DNA of 64,000 nucleotides from Millisia brevis NBRC 105863 (GTDB lineage Bacteria; Actinomycetota; Actinomycetes; Mycobacteriales; Mycobacteriaceae): positions 1 through 64,000 of the forward strand of contig NZ_BCRN01000019.1 in NCBI RefSeq assembly GCF_001552615.1, in the 5' to 3' direction. Under the pieces are notes generated by a model, which saw only the letters and a list, made by a program, of their open reading frames with translations, had not been told where the DNA came from and ran no database searches. The first letter of the stretch is position 1. Every line of letters starts with the position of its first letter. Positions 1 through 7,653 of this stretch are shown in pieces. Made by a program: the position numbers and the translations under genes.

Positions 1-20
1 CGCCCGCCGCCCGCCGCCGA

Positions 21-59
21 AGTGTCACTTTCTGCGGTTCAACCGAGGAAAGTGCCACT
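21..59. repeat. 39-bp imperfect palindrome
   Basis: Two arms of 19 bases flank a single central base. They pair throughout except for two mismatches and one G-U. The inner core is CGGTT-C-AACCG and the outer arms carry CACTTTC and GAAAGTG. It lies about 90 bases before otsB, at the window edge. It could be a terminator of a gene to the left, an operator, or a dispersed intergenic palindrome. No second copy was seen in this window. Confidence 0.6.
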
Positions 60-146
60 CTCGCGGCGCCGGAACGGCCGGGGAGCCGGCACGGTCGCTG
101 CGCCGGTCCGGTCGGGGAGCCGGCCGCGAGGTCCTAGGCTGGTGAG

Positions 147-944
147 GTGACAACCTCGACCGAGCTTCCGGCCGACCTGCAGGACGCTCTGCTGGCGGCC
201 GCCCGAGCACCGCGACTGCTGGTCGCCTCGGACTACGACGGCACCATGTCCCCGATCGTGTCGGATCCGGCGGCGGCGTTCCCGAACCCCATCGCCGTCG
301 CCGCCCTGCGTGATCTGGGCCTGCTGCCCGATACCTCCGCCGCCCTGATCTCGGGCCGCCCCCGCGCGGTCCTGGCGCAGTTGTCCGGACTCGACGGTGA
401 CGTCGAACTGGTCGGCAGCCACGGATCGGAGTTCGCGGAGGGGTTCGTCCAGGAGATCGACGCCGACCGCGCCTCGCTGCTCGACCGGGTGGTCGCCGAC
501 CTCTATCGAGCGGCCGAGTCCGAGCCCGGCGCCACGGTCGAGGTCAAGCCCGCCGGTGCCACCCTGCACGTCCGCAACGTCACGGACGAGGAGCGCGGCG
601 ACGTGCTGCTCGACATCGTGCGGATGGGTTCGGCCCAGTGGCCGGGCGTACATCCCACCGAAGGCAAGCGGGTGATCGAACTGTCGGTGATCGACACCGA
701 CAAAGGCTACGCGGTCGACGTGCTGCGCGAACGCGTCGGCGCCGATATCGCGATCTTCTTCGGTGACGACGTCACCGACGAGAAGGCGTTCCGGCGGCTG
801 GGATCGGACGATGTCGGCGTGAAGGTCGGTGACGGGGAGACCGCCGCGAACTATCGGGTGGCCTCGGTGGACCAGGTCGCCGAATCGCTCGCTCTGCTGC
901 TCGACGAGCGCCGCGCCGCGATCGGGTCCGCGCAACCGCGCTGA
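147..944 (+). CDS. otsB: Trehalose-6-phosphate phosphatase OtsB
   Basis: The product dephosphorylates trehalose 6-phosphate to trehalose, the last step of the OtsAB route that feeds trehalose mycolate synthesis and stress protection. It is a cytosolic HAD-superfamily enzyme of 265 residues. HAD motif I (DYDGT) is at residues 29-33 and the Mg-binding FFGDD motif is at about 204-208, followed by DVTDE, as expected of trehalose phosphatases. It is short, like OtsB2-type single-domain enzymes, and lacks the N-terminal extension of OtsB1. The GTG start is supported by a TAGGCT hexamer ending six bases upstream, so the mRNA may be leaderless; a weak GGTGAG abuts the start. The next gene is convergent. 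Confidence 0.93.
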   Translation: MTTSTELPADLQDALLAAARAPRLLVASDYDGTMSPIVSDPAAAFPNPIAVAALRDLGLLPDTSAALISGRPRAVLAQLSGLDGDVELVGSHGSEFAEGFVQEIDADRASLLDRVVADLYRAAESEPGATVEVKPAGATLHVRNVTDEERGDVLLDIVRMGSAQWPGVHPTEGKRVIELSVIDTDKGYAVDVLRERVGADIAIFFGDDVTDEKAFRRLGSDDVGVKVGDGETAANYRVASVDQVAESLALLLDERRAAIGSAQPR

Positions 945-973
945 GCGCGGCTTCGGGGACCGGATCCATCGGG

Positions 974-1531
974 TCAGGCGGCCCCGCGCAGGTCGTCCTC
1001 GAGGCCGCGCCGCAACGTCCACCGGGTGTCCTCGTCGATGACGGCGTCGATCACCGGGTCGTCGGCGCCCAGGATCCCGAGCACGATATGACCGGTGTCG
1101 ATGCGATTGTCTTTCAGCCGCAACGCTTCCCGCAGCGACATCTCGAGGGACCTCTTCGCCGTCCGCGCGAACGGGAGGTGCGAGCGGCGGCGCGACCGGG
1201 GCGCCGGCCGATCGGCGGCGTCGAAGGTTCCGCCACCGAAGCGCTCGTCGATCGCGCGGCGGATGCGGTCGACGTCGATGCCGATCGCACCGAGCAGGCG
1301 CGGATCGTCGGCGTCGACATCGGCGGGGGCGGCCGCCGCGGAGCGCAGGGCCGCGGCGGTCAGACCGGCCTCGCGCAGCCGGTCGACGGTGGCGGTATCG
1401 CCCTCGAAGACGGCCAGCAGCAGGTGGATCGGCTCGATGCGCGCGGCGCCGAGCTCCACGGCGATCTCCTGCGCGTCGACGGTCAGGTGTCGGGCATCGG
1501 CAGTGAATCGTTCGAACATGCGATCATCCAC
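974..1531 (-). CDS. Stand-alone Clp N-terminal (ClpR) domain protein, ClpC2-like
   Basis: This 185-residue protein has two Clp N-domain repeats, at about residues 1-75 and 100-180. The second contains an EALRL...GHIVLGIL stretch typical of ClpC N-domains. There are no Walker motifs, so it is not an unfoldase. It resembles the C-terminal half of mycobacterial ClpC2, a stand-alone ClpC1 N-domain mimic known to bind ClpC1-targeting ligands. Its start overlaps the stop of the HTH gene by 8 bases, so the two are translationally coupled. I infer a sensor or sequestering partner for the HTH protein, but the pair is separate here whereas mycobacterial ClpC2 is one chain. The function is otherwise untested. 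Confidence 0.82.
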   Translation of the reverse strand: MDDRMFERFTADARHLTVDAQEIAVELGAARIEPIHLLLAVFEGDTATVDRLREAGLTAAALRSAAAAPADVDADDPRLLGAIGIDVDRIRRAIDERFGGGTFDAADRPAPRSRRRSHLPFARTAKRSLEMSLREALRLKDNRIDTGHIVLGILGADDPVIDAVIDEDTRWTLRRGLEDDLRGAA

Positions 1532-1736
1532 GCTTTCCGTGTTTCTGGTGCACGGCCTGGCGGCTGACGCCGAGCGGCGAGGCGATGTCCTGCCAGGACC
1601 ATCCCCGGGCGCGCGCGTTGTCGACCTGGATGACCTCCAGGCGATCGGCGAGTCTGCGCAGCGCTTGTACGGTCCGCAGGCCCTCGGCCGGGTCCTGCGC
1701 CGCCGCTGCGGCCGTGAACGTATCGGAATCGGTCAC
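1524..1736 (-). CDS. Small HTH DNA-binding protein paired with Clp N-domain protein
   Basis: A 70-residue protein whose second half reads as a helix-turn-helix (SWQDIASPLGVSRQAVHQK, residues about 47-65). The same arrangement is found in the N-terminal part of ClpC2 of mycobacteria. It is the first gene of a two-gene operon with the Clp N-domain gene. The GTG start lies six bases after a TAGATT -10 hexamer, itself 17 bases after TTGACG, so the transcript is probably leaderless. Two GTCAA-N6-TTGAC repeats cover the promoter and make autorepression likely. The operator assignment is inference; the HTH is clear. Confidence 0.8.
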   Translation of the reverse strand: MTDSDTFTAAAAAQDPAEGLRTVQALRRLADRLEVIQVDNARARGWSWQDIASPLGVSRQAVHQKHGKRG

Positions 1737-1739
1737 CCC

Positions 1740-1782
1740 GTCAATCTACGTTGACACCATCGGGGCGTCAACCAAAATTGAC
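1740..1782 (-). promoter_or_regulatory. Promoter and twin operators of the HTH/Clp N-domain operon
   Basis: On the minus strand the -35 is TTGACG (1766-1771), the spacer is 17 bases and the -10 is TAGATT (1743-1748). Two inverted repeats of the form GTCAA-N6-TTGAC lie at 1740-1755 and 1767-1782, with centres 27 bases apart. One covers the -10 and the other the -35. This layout suits a dimeric repressor binding twice, most simply the HTH protein of the operon. Confidence 0.65.
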
Positions 1783-1831
1783 ACACACCGGCCCGGCCCG
1801 GCTAAAGGCAGAGTTCAGGAGTAGGCGGGGA

Positions 1832-2941
1832 TCAGTAGTAGGTCAGCCGCCGACCGCCCGGCACGATTCCCGTGGTCCGCCCCACGATCAGTTTCGCCGG
1901 CAGCATCTCGACGCGTTCGACGCCGGAGTGCGACTGCTGCAGGATCATTCGCCCGGCGACCCGCCCCTTCTCCAGGGAGTTCTGCCAGACGGTGGTCACC
2001 CCCGCGCGGCGCGCCTCCTCGATACCGTCGAAGCCGCTGACCGACATATCGCCGGGCACCGACAGCCCCGCGACCCGGGCGAATTCGATCGCTCCGAGCG
2101 CCAGGACATCCGAGGTGCACAGCAGCGCCGTCGGGGTGGTCGCCCCGGCGCAGATGCGCGCCGCCGCCGCACGCCCACCGGCGACCGAGTTGTCGAAACT
2201 CTCGTGGATGACGACGGCGGCCGGATCCATCCCCGCGGCGGCCACCGCATCGAGGATCCCGCCGATACGCTCACGTTGTACGTGGAATTTGGTCTGCGCC
2301 AACCGGTTCGGTCCGACCGGACCATCGCTGCGGCCGCGGGCCAGGCGCATGCACAGCACGCCGATCCGCCGATGCCCCAGCTCGAGGAGGTGCTCGGCGG
2401 CCGATCGCATCGCGGCGCGATCGTCGATGCCGACCACGCTGGCGCCGGGCACATCTCGCGGCTGGTCGCAGATCACCAGGGGAATACGGCGGTCCTGTGC
2501 GGCGGCGACGTGCGGATCGTCGTCGGAGGTCGAGTAGATCACCAGCGCATCGACGGCCGCCTGGCCGATCGTGGTCGCCGCCCGCTCGGCATCCGAGGTG
2601 CGGTCGATCGGCAGCAGCAGCAAGCCCTTTCGATCCGCCTCCGCGGACTCGGCGACACCGGCGAGGAAGGAGACCGCGGACGGGTCGCTGAACGCGTAGC
2701 CGAGCATCTCGGTCAGCATCACCCCGACGACCCCGGCCCGCCGGGTGCGCAGCGAGCGCGCCAGCGGATTCGGACCCGGATAGCCGTGCCGCTTCGCCGC
2801 GCCGAGGATCCGCTCGCGCAGGGCGGGTGAGAGCTGATCGGGGCGGTTGTACGCGTTGGACACCGTGGTCCGCGACACGTTGAGTTCGGCCGCCAGGGTC
2901 GCCAAGGTGACGGGGCGACGCGGTTGACTCGACCTCGGCAT
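1832..2941 (-). CDS. LacI-family transcriptional regulator
   Basis: A 369-residue regulator. The N-terminal LacI HTH (TLATLAAELNVSRTTVSNAYN, about residues 12-32) and hinge helix (NPLARSLRT) are followed by a periplasmic-binding-protein-like sensor domain from about 65 to the end. It resembles the LacI regulator found near rlmB in M. tuberculosis (Rv3575c by memory). It is divergent from the zinc-type ABC importer. The spacer holds a 21-base near-palindrome, but that element has Fur/Zur-like geometry, so this protein may not be its ligand. No sugar gene is adjacent; the effector and targets cannot be told from sequence. Confidence 0.88.
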   Translation of the reverse strand: MPRSSQPRRPVTLATLAAELNVSRTTVSNAYNRPDQLSPALRERILGAAKRHGYPGPNPLARSLRTRRAGVVGVMLTEMLGYAFSDPSAVSFLAGVAESAEADRKGLLLLPIDRTSDAERAATTIGQAAVDALVIYSTSDDDPHVAAAQDRRIPLVICDQPRDVPGASVVGIDDRAAMRSAAEHLLELGHRRIGVLCMRLARGRSDGPVGPNRLAQTKFHVQRERIGGILDAVAAAGMDPAAVVIHESFDNSVAGGRAAAARICAGATTPTALLCTSDVLALGAIEFARVAGLSVPGDMSVSGFDGIEEARRAGVTTVWQNSLEKGRVAGRMILQQSHSGVERVEMLPAKLIVGRTTGIVPGGRRLTYY

Positions 2942-2996
2942 GAGTAGACGGTAGTAGCCCTCGCGAGATCACAAAAGTCGAGAGGTCTAAAATCGC

Positions 2997-3017
2997 TAAC
3001 GGAAACGGTTTCCATTA
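2997..3017. promoter_or_regulatory. Zur-like 21-bp operator upstream of the metal ABC operon
   Basis: Arms TAAcGGAAAC and GTTTCCaTTA flank a single G, with one mismatched pair. The odd centre with 7-1-7 core geometry resembles Fur-family Zur boxes of actinobacteria. It ends 21 bases before the ATG of the substrate-binding protein. A LacI-type operator for the divergent regulator is the alternative. Confidence 0.6.
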
Positions 3018-3038
3018 CTGATTATCTCGGGAGGATCG

Positions 3039-4118
3039 ATGCGCACAGCGCGTCATATCGTCGGGCGGCGCGCTCTCGCAGCCCTGTTCACGGTGGGGGC
3101 GGTGACCGTCGCGGCGGCCTGCGGATCGAGCTCCGGTTCCTCCGATACCGCCGCCGACAGCGGCACCGGGGACCTGACGATCGTCGCCTCGACCAACGTC
3201 TGGGGTGCGGTCGCCGAAGCGGTCGCGGGTGACGGGGTGACCGTCGAGTCGTTGATTCGCGACCCGAGCGCCGATCCGCATTCCTACGAGGCGAGCGCCT
3301 CGGACGCCGCGGAGCTGACCGACGCCGATCTGGTGGTCGTCAACGGCGGCGGCTACGACAGCTTCGCGACCAGCTTCGTCGCCGACCGCGACAGCTCCAC
3401 CGTCGTCGACGTCTCGGCGCTGGTCGCCGGTCAGGCCGGCCACGACGCGGCCTCCGAGAACTCGGGAACGGCCGCCGCCGCGGCGACGACCACCGCCGAC
3501 GACCACGACCACGACCACGCGAGCGAGACCGCCGGAGCGGACGACCACGCCGAGGACGACCACGCCGGCCACGATCATTCCGACCCGTCGACCAATGAGC
3601 ACTACTGGTACGACCCGACGATCGTCGCCGCCGTCGCCAACGACATCGCCGACAAGCTCGCGGGCCTCGACGCGGCCGAGGCCGACACCTACCGGGCCAA
3701 CGCGGCGCAGTTCGTCGACAGCCTCTCCGCGGTGACCGCGCAGCTCGAGTCGATCGCCGCCCGTCACTCCGGCGCGCAGGTCCTGCAGACCGAGCCGGTC
3801 GCCACCCGCATGCTGCTCGCCGCCGGACTCGACGATGTGACCCCGGGCGAGTTCCAGAACGCGATCGAGGACGGCTCCGACCCGTCGGCCGCCTCGCTGG
3901 CGGAGACCGAGGCCCTCGCGTCGTCGCCCGATGTGCGCGCGCTGGTATACAACACCCAGACCACCGACGCGGTCACCACCCGCATCCGCAGCACCGCCGA
4001 GGCCGCCGGCCTGCCGATCGTCGAGGTGACCGAGACCCTGCCCGACGGCGTCAGCTTCGTCGACTGGCAGCTCGCGGCCGCCACCGCGTTGGGCAATGCC
4101 CTCGACACCGAACGGTGA
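3039..4118 (+). CDS. Zinc-type ABC transporter substrate-binding lipoprotein (ZnuA-like)
   Basis: An extracytoplasmic metal-binding lipoprotein of the cluster A-I family, 359 residues. The signal peptide ends in a VAAAC lipobox, putting the acylated cysteine at about 28. A His/Asp-rich loop, roughly residues 155-190 with several DHDH and HDH clusters, is characteristic of zinc rather than manganese binders. It is followed by the conserved HYWYDP metal-ligand region. The ATG has a GGGAGG ribosome site four bases upstream. It heads a tight operon with the ATPase (10-base gap) and permease. The upstream Zur-like palindrome points to induction under zinc limitation. Zinc is inferred; Mn cannot be excluded. 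Confidence 0.9.
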   Translation: MRTARHIVGRRALAALFTVGAVTVAAACGSSSGSSDTAADSGTGDLTIVASTNVWGAVAEAVAGDGVTVESLIRDPSADPHSYEASASDAAELTDADLVVVNGGGYDSFATSFVADRDSSTVVDVSALVAGQAGHDAASENSGTAAAAATTTADDHDHDHASETAGADDHAEDDHAGHDHSDPSTNEHYWYDPTIVAAVANDIADKLAGLDAAEADTYRANAAQFVDSLSAVTAQLESIAARHSGAQVLQTEPVATRMLLAAGLDDVTPGEFQNAIEDGSDPSAASLAETEALASSPDVRALVYNTQTTDAVTTRIRSTAEAAGLPIVEVTETLPDGVSFVDWQLAAATALGNALDTER

Positions 4119-4128
4119 ACCGACTGAC

Positions 4129-4962
4129 ATGAGCGCGATCGAGTTGACCGATGCCGCCCTCGCCTACGGGCATCGGACTCTCTGGCACGACCTGAACGTC
4201 GCCGTCGAACCCGGCGAATTTGTTGCGGTGCTCGGGCCGAACGGCAGCGGCAAGACCTCGCTGCTGCGCGTCCTGCTCGGCGAGAAGGACCTCGCCTCGG
4301 GCACCGCGGCGATCGACGGCGCCCCGGTCGGGGTGGGCAATCCGCGGGTCGGCTACGTCCCGCAGCAGCGCCCGCTCGACCCGCAGACGCCGCTGCGGGG
4401 CCGGGATCTGCTGGGGCTGGCCTGGGACGGCCACCGTTGGGGCATCGGTCTGCGCGGACGCAGGCGCCGGCGCGCGGAGGTCGACGCCGCGATCGCCCGG
4501 ATCGACGCCGGCTCCTTCGCCGACGCCCCGGTGGGCACGCTCTCCGGCGGCGAACTCCAACGCCTGCGGGTCGCCGGCGCCCTGATCGGCGACCCGTCGG
4601 TGCTGCTCTGCGACGAGCCGCTGCTGAGCCTGGACCCGGCCAACCAGGAACGGGTGATCGAGCTGATCGATCGCCGCCGGCGCAGCGACGGGACGGCGGT
4701 GCTCTTCGTCACCCACGAGATCAATCCGATCCTGCCGGTGGTCGACAGGGTGCTCTATCTGGCCAACGGCCAGTTCCGGATCGGCCCGCCGCGCGAGGTG
4801 ATCACCTCCGAGGTGCTCAGCGAGCTGTACCACACCGATGTCGAGGTGCTCGACGTGCGCGGCCGGCTGATCGTCGTCGGCACCGGCGACAACATCGACG
4901 TACTCGGCTCCTCGGGCCACCACCATCACCACGAACCGTCCACCGAGGAATCCACCCGATGA
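4129..4962 (+). CDS. Metal ABC transporter ATP-binding protein (ZnuC-like)
   Basis: A 277-residue ATPase that energises the metal importer. It shows Walker A (GPNGSGKTS), Q-loop (YVPQQRP), signature LSGGELQR, Walker B (VLLCDEP) and the switch His (FVTHE). An in-frame ATG 33 bases upstream overlaps the preceding gene and was not chosen, because homology begins at MSAIELTD. The C-terminus carries five consecutive histidines near GSSGH, which is unusual for the ATPase subunit and echoes the His-rich loop of the binding protein. Its stop overlaps the permease start in ATGA. Confidence 0.92.
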   Translation: MSAIELTDAALAYGHRTLWHDLNVAVEPGEFVAVLGPNGSGKTSLLRVLLGEKDLASGTAAIDGAPVGVGNPRVGYVPQQRPLDPQTPLRGRDLLGLAWDGHRWGIGLRGRRRRRAEVDAAIARIDAGSFADAPVGTLSGGELQRLRVAGALIGDPSVLLCDEPLLSLDPANQERVIELIDRRRRSDGTAVLFVTHEINPILPVVDRVLYLANGQFRIGPPREVITSEVLSELYHTDVEVLDVRGRLIVVGTGDNIDVLGSSGHHHHHEPSTEESTR

Positions 4963-5852
4963 ACCAACGACTGCAGGACATGCTGTCGAGCTTCGGCGAC
5001 GTCCAGGCGACGATCGACCTGTTGCAGTACGACTTCGTGCGCAGTGCGCTGCTCGCCGCGGCGGTCCTGGCGCTGGTGGCGGGCGTCCTCGGCCCACTGA
5101 TCGTCAGCCGCCAGTGGTCGTTCGCGGTGCACGGCTCGAGCGAGCTGTCGCTGACCGGCGCTTCGGCGGCGCTGCTGCTCGGTGTCGCGGTCGGCCCGGG
5201 CGCGATCGTCGGTTCGGTGCTCGCCGCCGTCGTCTTCGCGCTGCTGGGCAATCGGGCCCGCGAACGCGACTCGACGATCGGCGTGATCATGTCGTTCGGG
5301 CTCGGACTGTCGGTGCTGTTCCTGTGGCTCTACCCGGGCCGCACCGGGACGAGCTTCTCGCTGCTGGTCGGCCAGATCGTCGGGGTCGGCACCAGCGAGC
5401 TGACGTCGTTGATCGTCGCGGCGACGATCGTGCTGATCGTCTCGGTGTTCATCTACCGGCCGCTGCTCTACGCGAGCACCGACCCGGAGGTCGCCGCCGC
5501 CCGCGGTGTGCCGGTCCGCAGCCTGGGGCTGGTCTTCGCGGTGCTGGTCGGCGTGGCCTGCGCGCTCGGCGTGCAGATCGTCGGGGCGCTGCTGGTGCTG
5601 TCGTTGCTGATCACCCCGGCCGCCGCCGCGGCGCGGCTGACCGCCGACCCGGTGCGCACCACGATCCTGGCGATCATCTTCGCCGAGGTCGCGGCCGTCG
5701 GCGGCATCCTGTTGTCGCTCGCGCCCGGCGTTCCGGTCTCGACCTTCGTCACCACCATCTCGTTCCTGATCTACCTGATCTGCCGGATGGTCGGACCGCG
5801 GCTGATGAATCGGCGGCGGGATCCGGTCGCCGCCGTGCCGGTAAAGGGGTGA
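4959..5852 (+). CDS. Metal ABC transporter permease (ZnuB-like, ABC-3 family)
   Basis: A 297-residue membrane protein with about eight hydrophobic segments. The ABC-3 family signature lies around residues 180-225 (AAARGVPVRSLGLVF followed by the hydrophobic GALLVLSLLITPAAAA). The start ATG overlaps the ATPase stop by four bases, giving coupled translation. It forms the membrane channel of the importer. The family covers zinc and manganese transporters; zinc is preferred from the His-rich binding protein and the upstream operator. No further gene belongs to the operon. Confidence 0.9.
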   Translation: MNQRLQDMLSSFGDVQATIDLLQYDFVRSALLAAAVLALVAGVLGPLIVSRQWSFAVHGSSELSLTGASAALLLGVAVGPGAIVGSVLAAVVFALLGNRARERDSTIGVIMSFGLGLSVLFLWLYPGRTGTSFSLLVGQIVGVGTSELTSLIVAATIVLIVSVFIYRPLLYASTDPEVAAARGVPVRSLGLVFAVLVGVACALGVQIVGALLVLSLLITPAAAAARLTADPVRTTILAIIFAEVAAVGGILLSLAPGVPVSTFVTTISFLIYLICRMVGPRLMNRRRDPVAAVPVKG

Positions 5853-5925
5853 CGTTCCGGCCGGTCCCAACCCGCTAAGCTCTGGCAACACTTCTACGGA
5901 GTCGCGGGACGTGAGGAGACATGCG

Positions 5926-7512
5926 GTGGACGAGCTCGCCCCCGGCACGGTCTTCGCGGGCTTCACCATCGAACAGTCGCTCGGCGTGGGTGGCATGGGC
6001 ACGGTCTATCTGGCCCGCCACCCGCGCATCCCGCGCAAGGTCGCGCTCAAGCTGCTGCATCGTTCGCTGACCGACGACGACTACGCGCGCACCCTCTTCG
6101 AACGCGAAGCCGATCACGCGGCCCGCCTCGACCACCCGAATATCGTCGCGGTCCTCGATCGCGGCAACGAGTCCGGCCAGCTGTGGATCGCGATGCAGTA
6201 TGTCGACGGCATCAACGCGGCCGCGGCGGTCCGGGACGAACCGATGGATCCGCAGCGGGCGGTCGAGGTGATCCGGGACATCGCCTCGGCGCTCGACTAC
6301 GCCCACGAGCAGGGCGTCCTGCACCGCGACGTCAAGCCGGCGAATATCCTGCTCGAACAGACCCGATCGGCTCGCCCCGGCCGGGTGCTGCTCGCCGACT
6401 TCGGTATCGCGAAGGCCCTCACCGAGACCAACCAGCACACGAAGACCGGGATGCTGGTCGCCAGCCTGCAGTACGCCGCGCCCGAACAGTTCGAGGCCGC
6501 GCAGCTGGACCGTCGGGCGGATGTCTATTCGCTCGGGTGCACGCTGTTTCACCTGCTGACCGGTCGGCCGCCGTATCCCGGGTCGGCGCTGCCGAAACTG
6601 ATGAACGCTCACCTGCACGGGTCGATCCCGGCGCCGAGTTACTTCGGGGTGGGCGTGCCCGTTCCCTTCGACCGGGTGATCGAACACGCCCTGGCCAAGA
6701 AGCGGACCGATCGTTTCGACAGCGCGTCCGAGCTCGCCCGAGCCGCCGCGGCCGCCCTGGTACCGGCGACCGCCCCGGCGCCGGCCCCGCCGATCTCGGC
6801 GCCCTTCCCGGTCATGCCGACCACCCCCGCCCTGCCGAACAGCCCAGCAGTGCCGAACACCCCGCCGATGCCCAACACGTCCGTGCCGTCGACGCAGGTA
6901 GCATCCACCGCTGCGGTGCAGCCGATTCCGCCTAACCGATTCGCCGACCACGGGGTCGATCCGACCACGGTGGTCACCGTCAACGGTCTGCCGGCGGCCG
7001 CGTCTTCGCCGGTGCCGACCGGCGGGCGGGGTCGGCGTCTGGGCGCGGTGGCGGCAGCGGCGCTGGTGGTACTCGCCGTCATCGCCGGCGCGGTCTGGTT
7101 CATGAACCGGTCGGGCGGCACCGAGGAGCCTCCGGCGGTCGCCTCGACGTCGCTCCAGGGCGCGGACGGCGCCACCTATACCGTCGCCGGCGACATACTC
7201 GACAAGTACGACTCGTTGACCGACGCCCAGCGCGCGGATCTCGGCCTGCCGATGTCCGACGAGAAGGCGAATCCCGACGGGATATTCCAGTGGTTCGTCG
7301 GTGGCGTCATCATCCGGCAAACGGGCCGGGAGGCCCACGTCGTGTGGGGGGAGATCCGCAACAGATGGAACGAACTGGGTGGCAGCCAGGGGGAACTCGG
7401 CTATCCGACCAGCGACGAACTCGACATCGGCGGGGCGAAGGTGTCGACGTTCGAACGCGGCACGGTGACCTTCGCGAACGGCGAAACAACCGTCGATACG
7501 TGGGGACGGTGA
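5926..7512 (+). CDS. Transmembrane Ser/Thr protein kinase with LGFP-like repeat ectodomain
   Basis: A PknB-type kinase of about 528 residues. The Gly-rich loop is GVGGMGTVY (20-28), the catalytic Lys about 42, HRDVKPAN 133-140 and DFG 158-160. A Pro/Thr-rich linker (about 285-350) leads to one membrane segment (VAAAALVVLAVIAGAVWFM). The outer domain of about 135 residues has LGFP-type repeats (LGLPMSDE, LGYPTSDE with W and G spacing), a motif of cell-wall-anchored actinobacterial proteins, replacing the PASTA repeats of PknB. This start is chosen because AGGAGA lies seven bases upstream; another GTG 15 bases earlier has no ribosome site. It likely senses the envelope. A TAAGCT -10 candidate is at 5876-5881. 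Confidence 0.88.
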   Translation: MDELAPGTVFAGFTIEQSLGVGGMGTVYLARHPRIPRKVALKLLHRSLTDDDYARTLFEREADHAARLDHPNIVAVLDRGNESGQLWIAMQYVDGINAAAAVRDEPMDPQRAVEVIRDIASALDYAHEQGVLHRDVKPANILLEQTRSARPGRVLLADFGIAKALTETNQHTKTGMLVASLQYAAPEQFEAAQLDRRADVYSLGCTLFHLLTGRPPYPGSALPKLMNAHLHGSIPAPSYFGVGVPVPFDRVIEHALAKKRTDRFDSASELARAAAAALVPATAPAPAPPISAPFPVMPTTPALPNSPAVPNTPPMPNTSVPSTQVASTAAVQPIPPNRFADHGVDPTTVVTVNGLPAAASSPVPTGGRGRRLGAVAAAALVVLAVIAGAVWFMNRSGGTEEPPAVASTSLQGADGATYTVAGDILDKYDSLTDAQRADLGLPMSDEKANPDGIFQWFVGGVIIRQTGREAHVVWGEIRNRWNELGGSQGELGYPTSDELDIGGAKVSTFERGTVTFANGETTVDTWGR

Positions 7513-7653
7513 TCCGTTGATCGCGGCGCTGCGATCGGCCCGCGCGCCGCGGGGCCGATCGCGGCCCGCGGACCACCGATCGTCAACACAGCGGCAACTC
7601 GGATTTTCCCGGGCAGATACCTGCCGCTTGCCGATTCCGGGAACACTCTGCGC

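Noticed and set aside
936-950. Short hairpin spanning the otsB stop as a terminator
   Set aside because: A six-base stem with 3-base loop and no T-tract is too weak in this GC content to call.
3018-3038. Metal riboswitch before the zinc-type ABC operon
   Set aside because: The space between the palindrome and the start is only 21 bases, too short for a riboswitch; only the ribosome site is present.
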